Positions 1 to 12,296 of a stretch of 64,000 bases of DNA are shown piece after piece. The number at the start of each line of letters is the position of its first letter. The first letter of the stretch is position 1. Below the pieces are notes generated by a model. That model saw only the letters and a list, made by a program, of their open reading frames with translations. It did not search any database and was not told where the DNA came from. Both the position numbers and the translations under genes were made by a program. The DNA lies in the NCBI GenBank assembly GCA_964019425.1, contig OZ025831.1, forward strand, positions 558,001 to 622,000. Reading direction: 5' to 3'. Origin of the DNA: Flectonema sp. DT1601. Lineage: Eukaryota; Euglenozoa; Diplonemea; Diplonemida; Diplonemidae.

Positions 1-524
1 GAACAGAAGAACAACATGGATTCCTGTTTACTCTGGATGTTATCGGTATTATTTTTTTTTTTTAATTTTTTAAAACTTTTCATGAATTCTTTTTTTTTTC
101 TTCGAAACCTTATAAATTAACCAACAGCGAAAGTAAACAAGATTGTCACGTGCTTATCGGAATGGAATTTCGTTTTAAGTACGAAATGGGAAATTTTGGA
201 AAAATCGTGGCGTTCACAACGACACCTCACTGTATGTATTTTATTAGACACTTTTTTTTTTTTGGATTCTTTAAATTATTATGATGGACAATAACAAAAT
301 CAATTCATTCAGATGCTTCAGCGCGTGATAGTCATGCCAACCATGGAAAGATCGTTCTTCGTTACGTTTGGAAAGAAGAACAAGACATTGATGTAAACTC
401 AGCAATGCTCGTCGTATACGCCATCAGTGTCTTTGGTGGAGTTCTCTTATTAACGATAATGTCAATAAACACTGAAGCAGTAAGAAAAGGTGAGATGCTA
501 GTAAAGGACATGCGCAGACAGTAG
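1..524 (+). CDS. 3' end of an unrecognised membrane protein gene (partial)
   Basis: The window opens inside a gene. Three exons can be joined in one frame: 1-45, 128-231 and 313-524, with stop TAG at 522-524. They are separated by GT-AG introns of 82 nt (46-127) and 81 nt (232-312), both with homopolymer T runs. The joined product is about 120 residues of C-terminus: a soluble part with several Cys (one CY and one DCHV), then one hydrophobic segment of about 20 residues (AMLVVYAISVFGGVLLLTIM) close to the end, and a short basic tail ending DMRRQ. This fits a single-pass protein with a short cytosolic tail. I do not recognise the family. The exon structure is inferred from splice consensus and continuous protein-like sequence; the 5' part lies outside the window. 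Confidence 0.6.
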
Positions 525-1016
525 TCAGTTTTTGTTTGTATAAGGTTTTTGATTATATGGACTTCTCCTGCCGATTAGTGACTCTTGTATTACAACAAGT
601 CACTAAAGGTAAGTTGATCCTGACATACAAACTGACTACTACTCGTGATGATATAGACGCTTCAATTCATCGTCAGTGTTGTCTGATAACACTTTCTCGG
701 TACTTTTTCGACTTTCACAAAAAAGAGAACGAAAGGGGAAAAAAAAAAAAAAAGAGCCGAGACGAGATTACCCTTCGGGAGACATCTTTGTTTTCCATTC
801 CCAGCACGAGTGAGTGTTAGAATTAAGATCCGCATTGTTTTATTATTATTGTTATCAGTTGTGTGTGTAGGAATCATGTTTACCCCCCAGCAGTCAATGT
901 TGTTGTTGTCGTGTTTCCTTTAGCGAGTTTGTGAACTAATTTTTGTGGTGTCCCTCCCCCCTAATCAAAACACGGTTCTATTTCCAGTTGTCAGCTGTAG
1001 CTGCAGCACTCTACTG
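525..1016. other. intergenic region and 5' leader of the exchanger gene
   Basis: No convincing gene. It has an A run at 738-752 and T-rich stretches. A pyrimidine-rich stretch ending in CAG at about 987 looks like a 3' splice site, so the next gene probably has a 5'UTR intron. The small frames here are low-complexity and unsupported. Confidence 0.5.
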
Positions 1017-3569
1017 ATGGCAAACAACAATGTACTTCGCGCGAGTAATAATGTTCTCGCATTGGGGGAAGCAGCAGAGAGAGCTCAAATGGAAGAAGTT
1101 CTCAAAGCAGCTGGAGCATCACATCTGTTGAGTAAAATACATGAGGAGGAAGTAGACTTAGAGATGTTGTCAAGTGCAACCCAACAGGAGTTGACGGATT
1201 TGGGATTCTGTACCATGGGACAACGCAAGAAGTTACAGGCAGCTACGAGATCAGCTATTGGTAATGATAACTGGAGAAAGAGTCACAGCTACTACTTTCC
1301 TGAAACAACATCTCAACAAAGAGACTGGTCTGGATTATCACACGTTGGAGATCGATCAACCTTTACAGCTCAAGGTGGAGGTCATCCTCGATGGAGACAC
1401 ACATTCAGAAACAGCATCCGTCGATCAATGAAACGCGCCAGTTTCGCTGCATCAGACGCCGGATCTGTAGTAGATCGACAAGTTCATAATAATGAAACTG
1501 GTTGGGCATTTCAACCCTGGGGAGGTCGACTTGAGTCACGACCAGCTTCAGAGTCTAGTCCATCTCTTCGTCAATTACTTGCAAATCCACAAAACGGTTA
1601 CACTCAGGACTCTCGGTCTGCTGTTGCTTCTTTTGTTTACTCTGTTCTGGTAGGATGGTGGACGGCACTCATTTATGTTATCATTGGTGTTATTCTTATG
1701 GCAACATGTATCGGGTGGAAACATGGGATGTGGTGTCTTAAGTTTGCGAGATATTTACTTTCTCCGTTTGGTATGCATGTGGGAAGGATACCAATATCAA
1801 ACAGATCTTTTGGTGATTCACAACCTTGTGAATCAACACCACTAGCAACCACACCTCCAGGTTCCACATGTACTAAAGAAAATGGTCAAACAGGTAGTAG
1901 TGTTCTAGCTGGTTATATATTTCGTATTGTAGTAGCGGTGTTTGCTGGTATTCCACATGTTGTTATTTGTGGATTTTCATGGCTTTGTGTGTGGACAATT
2001 CCAACTGCGGGACTTCACAAACAAATCCTTGAAGTAGTTCTACTCAGAGATCCGCTCTCTTTCTGTGTTTGTAAGAGTCAACCAACATCAACAGACGATG
2101 TTGAAATTTGTTACAACTGTCCTGTCAACAGTTCGTATTTCGGACATGAAGTTTGGGGAGTTAATATTATTTTACTGAACTTTTTGTTATTCGTTCCTCC
2201 AAACTTTTTTTTTAAATTTGCTGCTTCTGAAGAATGGGTTGAAGAAAACTCCGTAGTCGTAATGATCTGCTCACTAATAGCAATTATTCCATTGAGCTAC
2301 TTTATTGGTCATTCTGTGGCTGCTGTGTCTGCTCAAACCTCGTTTTTTATCGGAGCAATTTTAAACGCAACATTCGGTTCTATTATCGAGCTCATCATCT
2401 ACTTTGTAGCTCTTTCAAAAGGTCTGAATGACCTGGTTGTAAGCGCGACGACAGGAGCTCTACTTGCTTGTATGTTATTACTCCCGGGATTGTCGATGGT
2501 AGCAGGTGGTTATCATTTTAAGGAGCAGATGTTTAACAGAAAGGCTGGAAATGTATCAGCGATAATGCTTTTGGTAGCAGTCACAGGTCTGTTTATGCCG
2601 AGCATTTACTATAATATCTTTAGAAGAACTCAAATTAGCTGCAATGATTGCGATGCTTTGAGTAAGAATTTAACATCAATTTCAGAACCGAGAATGATTT
2701 CTTCCGACGCCGAATCTGATTTTCATGGAGAGTTTCATTGTGGAACATGTAATACGACGAGTCATGATTATTCACAAGATTCTGTTTATAAAGAGCATGT
2801 CGAACCTATGATGTATGCCGTAGCTGTGTTATTATTAACATGCTACTTTGTAGGGTTACTGTTCACTCTGCATACTCATTCTTTTATTTATGATGCGGAA
2901 CCTGAAGAGCCGCATCAGATTATGACAAGCAGAAGCTCTGTTGCTAAGAAGAGAAATACTGAAAATGAACGAAGGTATTCAACATTTGGAGAACGTGAAC
3001 CAGAGCCATTCATCATCGATAATAAGATGCAGTGTGATGCTGAGATGGTGTCTGGTCATCATGGACCATCATGGAGTACTCGCACATGTATTATTGTTAT
3101 GCTATCAGCGACAGCGTGTTTCGCAATTGTTAGCGAGGCTTTGGTTGATGCCTTGACTCCTAGTTTAAACAAAATTGGAATCAGTGAAAATTTTGCGGGA
3201 TTAACAATTATTGCCATCATTCCCTGTATTGCCGAGTTCGTTAATGCGATCCAGTTCGCAATCGCAGACAATATAAAATTATCTCTGGAAATTGGAAATC
3301 TCGCAGCTATTCAAATGATTTTGGTTCAAATACCGGTACTGACGTTTGGTTCTGTCGCGATGGGAAAATACTACCCAGATGATGGATTCGTGCTTGTGTA
3401 TCCTCCTCTCAATTTATTTGCTGTTTTCATGGCAACGTTGGTGTTGACATACGTTCTTGTTGATGGAACCAGCAACTATTTCCAGGGAGCAGCCTTACTA
3501 GTTATTTACGTAATTATGATTATGACTTTCTATCACGTGCCTCACGATCATAATGGTTCTGCTGTTTAA
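1017..3569 (+). CDS. SAM-domain, CAX-type Ca2+ (or monovalent cation)/H+ exchanger
   Basis: Product of 850 aa counted from ATG 1017. The open frame reaches back to 945 but has no earlier ATG, and a likely 3' splice site lies between. Residues about 15-80 read as a SAM (sterile alpha motif) domain: a helical segment with EELTDLGF-like spacing. A Ser/Arg-rich linker follows, then about 11-13 membrane segments. The two hallmark alpha-repeats of the Ca2+/cation antiporter superfamily are present: GAILNATFGSIIELIIYFVA near residue 446 and PCIAEFVNAIQFAIADN near residue 734. The long N-terminus and extra N-terminal membrane segments recall type II CAX/Vnx1 vacuolar exchangers. Known family role: H+-driven export of Ca2+ or Na+/K+ into vacuoles or out of the cell. 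Ion specificity is not readable from the sequence. A Cys-rich luminal or extracellular loop lies at about residues 540-590. Confidence 0.9.
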   Translation: MANNNVLRASNNVLALGEAAERAQMEEVLKAAGASHLLSKIHEEEVDLEMLSSATQQELTDLGFCTMGQRKKLQAATRSAIGNDNWRKSHSYYFPETTSQQRDWSGLSHVGDRSTFTAQGGGHPRWRHTFRNSIRRSMKRASFAASDAGSVVDRQVHNNETGWAFQPWGGRLESRPASESSPSLRQLLANPQNGYTQDSRSAVASFVYSVLVGWWTALIYVIIGVILMATCIGWKHGMWCLKFARYLLSPFGMHVGRIPISNRSFGDSQPCESTPLATTPPGSTCTKENGQTGSSVLAGYIFRIVVAVFAGIPHVVICGFSWLCVWTIPTAGLHKQILEVVLLRDPLSFCVCKSQPTSTDDVEICYNCPVNSSYFGHEVWGVNIILLNFLLFVPPNFFFKFAASEEWVEENSVVVMICSLIAIIPLSYFIGHSVAAVSAQTSFFIGAILNATFGSIIELIIYFVALSKGLNDLVVSATTGALLACMLLLPGLSMVAGGYHFKEQMFNRKAGNVSAIMLLVAVTGLFMPSIYYNIFRRTQISCNDCDALSKNLTSISEPRMISSDAESDFHGEFHCGTCNTTSHDYSQDSVYKEHVEPMMYAVAVLLLTCYFVGLLFTLHTHSFIYDAEPEEPHQIMTSRSSVAKKRNTENERRYSTFGEREPEPFIIDNKMQCDAEMVSGHHGPSWSTRTCIIVMLSATACFAIVSEALVDALTPSLNKIGISENFAGLTIIAIIPCIAEFVNAIQFAIADNIKLSLEIGNLAAIQMILVQIPVLTFGSVAMGKYYPDDGFVLVYPPLNLFAVFMATLVLTYVLVDGTSNYFQGAALLVIYVIMIMTFYHVPHDHNGSAV

Positions 3570-4412
3570 ATTAGTATATTTCAATTATTCTTTTTTGTTG
3601 TAATTTTTTGTTATCAATTTTTTTTTAAAGACGTGCTGTGTATGACTGCAAGTTTTCTTGTCGTCTCCTAATCTTCAAAAAAAAAAATAAATAAATAAAT
3701 AAAAATCCTTCTTCGCTCTAGTGTTGTGAGTAAGGTAACTTCATTCATACGTTTTTGTTCGTTCGGTGTCTTTTGTTCGTGCCTTTACCCCTATGTGTAA
3801 GCATTTTGCTCTTGAGTGGTATTGTTGTTTTTTTGGTTTACCGAAAGGCGAACCAGATTTTTGTTCTCCGAGTTTAGTTTTCATATCGTAATATGTCGTT
3901 CTGTGGGTTCGACTTATTTATCGTTCACATTTCTTACCATGACATGTATTTATAGAGCCATCATTGGCAAGAGAAATGATCAATAAGTACTTTTGGTACA
4001 TTCGTCATTCCAATTATGTTGAAATCTCGTTTATAGTTTTAGCTACTCACATATATTCATCGGTATCAGAAACAGGTGGTAATGTGTGGTTGAATTAAAC
4101 CGCTATTCGTTGTTTGTACCTGTTCGTTAGTACAGTTCTACAGATATTATTTCTTTACTCAACTCCACTCTCTTCCCCCACTCGTGTGGTGTAATTATTG
4201 ATACCGACCTCGTGTCATATTCTTCGGTTTGTTAAAAACTTTTTGTTACGTGATCGTTGTTTATTTGTTTTGTGGTTATTGCCTCCGTGGTGGCTTTGCT
4301 TTATCAGTGGAAAAAAAAAAAAAAAAAAAAAAAAAAAGAATTGTACAAAAAAAAAATCATCTTGTTGGTTTTATTTATTCTTGTTGTTAGGCCACCCCTC
4401 ACCAATTAAAGA
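3570..4412. other. intergenic region between exchanger and giant surface protein
   Basis: It starts with a likely 3'UTR containing AATAAATAAATAAAT near 3687 (polyadenylation-like). An A run of about 27 at 4310-4336 and a second short A run follow shortly before the next ATG. No gene seen; the ATG-less frame at 4198-4416 is poly-Lys low complexity. Confidence 0.5.
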
Positions 4413-7400
4413 ATGATGGTGGGATCATATGTTGTTGTACTGCTGTTGCTTATGTTGATCTCACCATCACGGAGTCAATCGATTTCAGTTACACCAACCG
4501 TGTTTACTACTGCTGAGGGTGGAGTGAACCAGAATATGATTGCAACTTTAGGTGGTGGTCCTCCAGCAGCAACTGTTACTGTAAATATATTCGTAGGAGA
4601 CACAACTGAGGGTCAATCTAATGTTGGGTCAGTGGTGTTTACTGTTCTTGATTGGGCTAATCCGAAACCTTTTGTTATCTCGTCTGTTGATGACTTTGTT
4701 GTCGACGGTCCTATAACATATCAAGTCACATTTACGACTGTCAGCACGGCTTTAAACTTTAATGGATTAGCTGTGACACCAATAACAGTAACGAATAATG
4801 ACAATGATGTGGCTGGTGTTTCTATCAATCAGTTGGCAGCTCAGACTACGGAGGCTGGAGCTACAGCTATAATTGAATATCAATTAAGATCACAACCAAC
4901 AAATGCTGTCACGATCTCACTAACCTCTAGTGACACTACTGAAGGTGTTATAACTAATCCTGGCCCTCCTAACCAGCTAATTTTCTCAACAACAAATTGG
5001 AATGTAATTCAAAGAGTCACCGTAACAGGTCAAGATGACGTCATAGTGGATGGTAATATTGCTTACACTATTACAGCAACAGCGACATCTGGAGATCCGG
5101 TATACCAAGGCATAGCAATAAATGCTGTTGGACTTACCAACATTGACAACGATAATAATATCGGTGTTATAACAAACCCTGCTGCTATAAATAATCTTGT
5201 AACATCAGAGACTGGTCAACAAGCAACGTTTACAGTAACTCTACAGTCGGTACCAACAGCAAATGTTATTATTCCTCTGACTAGTTTAGATACCACGGAA
5301 GGTTTGTTTTTATGTGAGATAAATGTGTTAACAGCAATGACAAAAAAAAAAAAAATAAAAAAAAATAAATAAACTGAATTACAGGAACTGTTGCACCAAC
5401 TCAGCTGACGTTCACAGCAGCTAATTGGAATATTGCACAACTTGTTGTTATTACCGGACAGAATGATAATATAATTGATGGGAATCAGGCTTACACTGTT
5501 GAGTTAGGTGTTATTGGTGGAGCCAGTAACTACAACGGATTTAATCCAACTGACGCGGTACTTACTAACAATGATGATGATGCTGCTGGTGCGACTGTTA
5601 CCCCCACGACGGTAACAGTCTCTGAAGCGGGCACTACTGCTACTGTTCAGGTTGTGCTGACTTCACAGCCGCAGGTTGGGAACACTGTTCGATTCCCAGT
5701 CAGTGTATCTGACACCACTGAGGCTTCGTCATCGGTGGCGCAGGTAACTTTCACATCTGCTGACTGGAATATTCCAAAAAATATTATCATCACTGGTGTT
5801 GATGACACAATTCTCGATGGCACTCAGCCATTCAACGTCGTGATTGGAACGGGTACCGTCACTGGTACTTCTAACCCAACCTTCTCTCCGTTTATTGGCT
5901 TCAATCCAACAGATGTAGCAGGTACCAACACTGATAATGAGGTCGCAGGTGTGACTGTTACTCCGACAACGATAACAGTCTCTGAAGCGGGCACTACTGC
6001 TACTGTTCAGGTTGTACTGACGACTCAACCACAAGTTGGAAACACTGTTCGATTCCCAGTCAGTGTATCTGACACCACTGAGGCTTCGTCATCGGTGGCG
6101 CAGGTAACTTTCACATCCGCCGACTGGAATATTCCAAAAAATATTATCATCACTGGTGTTGATGACACAATTCTCGATGGCACTCAGCCATTCAACGTTG
6201 TGATCGGAGCGGGAACTGTAACTGGTACAGCAAATCCAGCACTGTCGGGATTCAACGGGTTTAACCCAACAGATGTTGCAGGTACCAACACTGATAATGA
6301 GGTTGCTGGTGCGACTGTTACCCCAGCCACGATAACAGTCTCTGAAGCGGGCACTACTGCTACTGTTCAGGTTGTGCTGACTTCACAGCCGCAGGTTGGG
6401 AACACTGTTCGATTCCCAGTCAGCGTATCTGACACCACTGAGGCTTCGTCATCGGTGGCGCAGGTAACTTTCACATCTGCTGACTGGAATATTCCAAAAA
6501 ATATTATCATCACTGGTGTTGATGACACAATTCTCGATGGCACTCAGCCATTCAACGTTGTGATTGGAGCGGGTACTGTAACTGGTACAGCAAATCCAGC
6601 ACTGTCGGGATTCAACGGATTTAACCCAACAGATGTAGCAGGTACCAACACTGATAATGAGGTTGCTGGTGCGACTGTTACCCCAGCCACGATAATAGTC
6701 TCTGAAGCGGGCACTACTGCTACTGTTCAGGTTGTGCTGACTTCACAGCCGCAGGTTGGAAACACTGTTCGATTCCCAGTCAGCGTATCTGACACCACTG
6801 AGGCTTCGTCATCGGTGGCGCAGGTAACTTTCACATCCGCCGACTGGAATATTCCAAAGAATATTATCATCACTGGTGTTGATGACACATTTCTCGATGG
6901 CACTCAGCCATTCAACGTTGTGATTGGAGCGGGAACTGTAACTGGTACAGCAAATCCAGCACTGTCGGGATTCAACGGGTTTAACCCAACAGATGTAGCA
7001 GGCACCAACACTGATAATGAGGTTGCTGGTGCGACTGTTACCCCAGCAACGATAACAGTCTCTGAAGCGGGCACTACTGCTACTGTTCAGATTGTACTGA
7101 CGACTCAACCACAAGTTGGAAACACTGTTCGATTCCCAGTCAGTGTATCTGACACCACTGAGGCTTCGTCATCGGTGGCGCAGGTAACTTTCACATCTGC
7201 TGACTGGAATATTCCAAAAAATATTATCATCACTGGTGTTGATGACACAATTCTCGATGGCACTCAGCCATTCAACGTCGTGATTGGAGCTGGTACTGTA
7301 ACTGGTACAGCAAATCCAGCACTGTCGGGATTCAACGGGTTTAACCCAACAGATGTAGCAGGTACCAACACTGATAATGAGGTCGCAGGTGCGACTGTTA

Positions 7401-10400
7401 CCCCAGCCACGATAACAGTCTCTGAAGCGGGCACTACTGCTACTGTTCAAGTGGTACTGACTTCACAGCCGCAGGTTGGGAACACTGTTCGATTCCCAGT
7501 CAGTGTATCTGACACCACTGAGGCTTCGTCATCTGTTCCATCAGTTGCTTTTACGTCTGCTGACTGGAATATTCCAAAGAATATTATCATCACTGGTGTT
7601 GATGACACATTTCTCGATGGCACTCAGCCATTCAATGTTGTGATTGGAGCGGGTACTGTAACTGGCACAGCAAATCCAGCACTGTCGGGATTCAACGGGT
7701 TTAACCCAACAGATGTAGCAGGTACCAACACTGATAATGAGGTCGCAGGTGCGACTGTTACCCCAGCAACGATAACAGTCTCTGAAGCGGGCACTACTGC
7801 TACTGTTCAGGTTGTGCTGACAGCCCAACCACAGGTTGGAAACACTGTTCAGTTTCCCATCAGCATTTCTGATGCTACAGAAGCTTCGTCATCTGTTCCA
7901 TCAGTTGCTTTTACTTCAGCTGACTGGAATATTGCCCGTAATATTATTATTACTGGTCTGGACGATTCCCTCGTTGATGGAACTCAACCTTTTAATGTTT
8001 TATTCGGTGCGGCAACTGTTACCGGGACAGCTAATCCGACATTGTCAGGATTCGTTAATTTCAATCCAACTGATGTTGCAGGTACGACGACTGATAATGA
8101 TGTGGCGAATATCCGAATGACGCTTCTTCCTATTGGGACAATGCAACCAGTTTCTGTTACAGAAGCAGTTGGTGCTGGAAGGTCGTCTACATACACACTC
8201 GTACTGGAGAGTCAGCCTTCTAATAGTGTTTCCATTGCTGTAGTTTCTTCTCAGGTGTGATTTTAGGTTTTAATTATTATTTAGTTTTAGAAAGTATCTC
8301 AGCTTCTGTGAGTATTAAAAAAAAAAACAAAAAAACAAAAAAAACAAAACAGATAAGTGATGCAACAGTTTCTACCTCTAATGTTGTCTTTACAACAGTA
8401 AACTGGAACATTGCTCAGACTGTTACTATCACAGCTGTTGATGATCTACTAGATGATGGTGATGTTGCTTTGTTAGTAACTCACACAGTAACCTCAACTG
8501 ATGTTTTGTACTCAGGGTTTACTGTAGGAAGTATAACAGTCAATGCTATAGATAATGATGCTGGTGGTCTACTGTTGTCATCAACAACTCTTGCTACGAT
8601 GGAAACTACTCAAATCGGTGGAAGTACAGCAACATTCACAGCAACCCTGCAGAGTCAACCAAGTAATGACGTATCATTTCCGTTAACTTTGAGTGATGCT
8701 ACCGAAGGTTCGATAAGTCAAACAGTTTTAGCTTTTTCTACTCTGAATTGGAATATCCCCCAAATAGTAACAGTAACAAGTCTTGATGATCTTATTGTTG
8801 ATGGTAATGTTCAATACACTATTCAGATTGCAGCATCTACTCTACCTGATCCATTCTATTCATCTGTACCAACACAAACAATAACAGTAACAAACAGTGA
8901 TAATGATGTTGCTGGTGTGACAGTGACACCACAACAACCTCAGTTGAGAGTATTAGAGCAAGGAACAACACAGCAAACAGTTGTTGTTGTATTGACTTCT
9001 CAACCAATTTCTAATGTTGTTGTAGTCAGTTCAGTTTCTGACAATTCAGAAGTAGTTCTTGTTACTGGACAATTAACATTCTCCAGTACATCTTGGAATG
9101 TACCTCAAACTTTTACTTACAGAGCAGTAGATGATGCAGTCACAGATGGGGATATCAACTGGACAACATCTTTCTTAGTCACGAGTCCAGATCCTGTTTA
9201 TACAGGTATTGTTCCATCAGTGAATCAGGTTACTGGTACAACTGTTGATAATGATATTGTTGGTGTTAATTATGTTATTCTCAACGGACTTAATCCAGCG
9301 ACTTTAGAAACTTTTGAAGACCAAACTGGTGCTGACATCATAATTGGGATTACACTCGTGTCAACACCAGTTGGTGCTGTTCAAGTTCAAGGTCTGTCTT
9401 CAGACACAACAGAAGGATCACTCTTACCAGCAGCTGTGTCATTTTCAACTACTAATTGGAATGTTCAGCAGACTGTTACTATTTCAGGTATGTTGTTGGT
9501 GTTATTGTGAAGATTAAAAAAAAAAAAAAAAAAAAAACAACAAAAACAACAACAACAGGCGTTGATGACACTGTAGTCGACGGTGACATCGCATACTCTG
9601 TTGCTTTCAGATCGTCAAGTACAACTGATCCTGGTTTTAATACGCAAACAGGAACATCAATAACCTATAACATTAACAACAGAGATAATGATGTTGACAC
9701 TAGAGGTGTTTGGGTTGATAGAATGCAATTGACAACAACTGAGAATGGAGCTGGTGACTTCTTTACAATCAGATTAGGTTCTCAACCGACAACACAAGTA
9801 ACCATTCCATTATTGGTAAGTGATTCAACAGAAGGAACTATTACCCCGACTAGTATCAGTTTTTTAAGTAATGATTGGTTTATTCCAAAGACGGTATCAG
9901 TCAACCCAGTTTCCGATAATATTGTTGACGGTGATGTGATTTATCAAATTAATATATCTCCTGCCATCAGTGCGGATCCACTCTACTCATCTTTTGTTAA
10001 TCCTCTTGGCAATAACACAGTTACTGTTACTAACAGAGATGCTACTCTTGCCGGTATTAATATCACACCTCCGCGGTTAGGTGGTTTGTTTCGAACTTCA
10101 GAGTCCGGTGTTGATATAAATAACGGAAATAATTTTTTTGATGCGGTTCTAAGTTCTCAACCAATTTCTAATGTAATTCTGTCAGTTAGAAGTAGTAATC
10201 CTGCTGAGGCTTCAGTAGATCAGAGCACTCTCACATTCACTCCAGCAAACTGGAACATAAATCAAAGAGTACTTATTTCTGGTGTTGACGACACATCAGT
10301 AGACGGTGATCAATCATATACGATTATAGTATCTCCTTCTGCTGGAACTGATCCTGCTTATTTAAGTTTACCTGCGACGATCATGACTGGTGTCAATATT

Positions 10401-12296
10401 GATAATGATGGTGTCGTAAATCTAGTTGTCGCTCCTGCTTTTCCTGCCACAATCAGACTTACTGAAGGAAATCCAGGAAGTGCACAGACGTTTAGATTCT
10501 CATTGCAAACTGCACCACAATTTCCAGTCACAATACCTGTGTCATCATCAGATATTTCTGAGTCTTCTGTTTCTGTTAGTAGTATTGTCTTGAATAGTGT
10601 TAATTTTAGAACTGGTGTTCAGTTTTCAATCTCTCCTGTTTCTGATGGAGTTACCGATGGTGACATCACACATTCATTAGTTGTTGGTCCATCAACGAGT
10701 CAAGATCCATCTTACAATGCGAGGTTCAGTCAAAATGTTCAAGTCATTACTGTTGATTCAAGTACTAACACAGTTCTTCCTATAACTGTTGTGAATAATG
10801 GGAATACCAATCCGAATGGACAGCTGGTAGTTACAGAGGGAAGTAGTAGTCAATTGGTTGTTCGGTTGCCTAGTCAACCTACTGAGAGTGTTACAGTTCC
10901 TGTGACTGTTCCGACAGGAAATGGATTGATATCCGCATCACCAACAAGTGTAACATTCACTCCAGCTAATTGGAATATTCCTCAAACGGTTCAGATTACT
11001 CGAAGTGATGATAATATTAATTCTGGTACTGTTCCTTTTTCTGTTAACGTTGGTCCGTCGACAACCCTTTCAGGACAACCATACACTCAACAACAAACCT
11101 TTCCTGGAACCAGTAATGACAATGATGGTGCTTCAACTTCGTCACCGATAGTCATAAATAACATCCCAAGTGCTACAATTGGTCAGTCTGGGTTTCAGGT
11201 AAGTACTTCTGAGGTTAGTGGATCAAGTGTTAATTCTGTTCTATCATTAAGACTTGGATTTGCTCCGACTTCAGCAGTCACGGTAGTGATTAGTAGTTCT
11301 GATCCAAGTGAAGGGATTCCATCACCAAATTCATTAGTGTTTAGTTCGGGTAATTGGAACTCTGTTCAGACTGTAAGTGTTATTGGTCAAGATGATCAGC
11401 TTATTGATGGAACCGTTTCGTATTCGATTGTAATGAGAATGAGTTCAGCTGATTCGAGATTTTCAAATGTAGAAACCATAATCCCAGCAGTCAATAATGA
11501 TAATGATGCATCAAATATTATTGTGTCTCCACAGTCAGGATTAGTTACAACCGAATCAGGTGATAATACAAATAGTAGATTTACTGTTGTTCTCTCTTCA
11601 CAACCAACTGGTCAGGTATCTTTATCTGTAGGCAGTAGTGATATCACTGAGGGTAGTGCAATTCCATCGCAGTTATTGTTTTCAACTTCGTCTTGGAATG
11701 TTCCACAAACAGTTACAGTAACAGGAGTTTCTGATAATGTTGTTGACGGAGATGTTATCTTTTCAGTCACAGTTGGGTCTGCTCAGTCATCAGATCCTGC
11801 TTATAATGGTTCACCTAGTGTACAAGTATCCGTGACGAATAGAGATGTCGATAACGGTGGTGGTACTGTTGTTATAACTACAGCACCTTCAGGTACTCCG
11901 CTGCCAACATTTGCTCCAAATCGACTTCCCAGCAGCAGTGATGATAGTCTAGCTTCTTGGGCGATCGCATTAATTGTGATTGCGGTTTTATTGTTTTGTT
12001 GTTTGTTAGCATTTCTGTTGTGGCGTTGGCATCGGTCGAAAAAAGCCAAGGACAAACAGAGGGAGCTTGATAACCTTGGATCACCTCATCCAGTACCACC
12101 ACCAGCTTCTTATAGTAATGGAAGTGCTAACCCAATCAATACGGAGTTTGGGTCTCCGCCTGGATACACTCAACCTGATGTTGTATGTCTTCCGTGTGAT
12201 GATTCAGTACCCGTTGGTGAACCTGTCATGTCGTACCCTGATACGAGGCAAAGCTTGTATACTCCGAGTCCTCCTCCACCGGTAATGTATTATTAG
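4413..12296 (+). CDS. giant type I surface protein with about 20 Calx-beta/Ig-like repeats
   Basis: Four exons join in frame: 4413-5301, 5385-8254, 8353-9487, 9559-12296. Introns are 83, 98 and 71 nt, each with a long A-rich tract before the AG. Product about 2,543 aa. It starts with a signal peptide (MMVGSYVVVLLLLMLISPSR, then SQS). About 20 repeats of about 120 aa follow, each with the pattern T-E-x-G, SQP, S(D/S)xTEGS, (N/D)WN-x-PQ-x-V-x-V-x-G-x-DD-x-x-x-DG and ending T-x-x-DND. Acidic DD/DG/DND turns suggest Ca2+ binding as in Calx-beta or cadherin-like beta-sandwiches. One membrane helix at about 2430-2455 (WAIALIVIAVLLFCCLLAFLL) precedes a basic stop-transfer and an about 88-aa Pro-rich cytosolic tail with PPPASY and PPPP motifs. 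Probable cell-surface adhesin or coat protein; the function is inferred. Similar repeats occur in bacterial surface proteins. Confidence 0.85.
5586..8105 (+). repeat. seven tandem 360-bp units coding 120-aa surface repeats
   Basis: Units begin at 5586, 5946, 6306, 6666, 7026, 7386 and 7746 with the codons for AGATVTP or a close variant. The spacing is exactly 360 bp throughout with no indels. The middle five are almost identical at DNA level; the first and last are more diverged. All seven lie in one exon. Other repeats of the same protein differ strongly in sequence, so this block is a recent internal expansion. Confidence 0.95.

Noticed and set aside
945-1016. Longer N-terminus for the exchanger starting upstream of ATG 1017
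   Set aside because: No ATG in this part, and the segment ends in a likely 3' splice site, so it is probably intron and 5'UTR.
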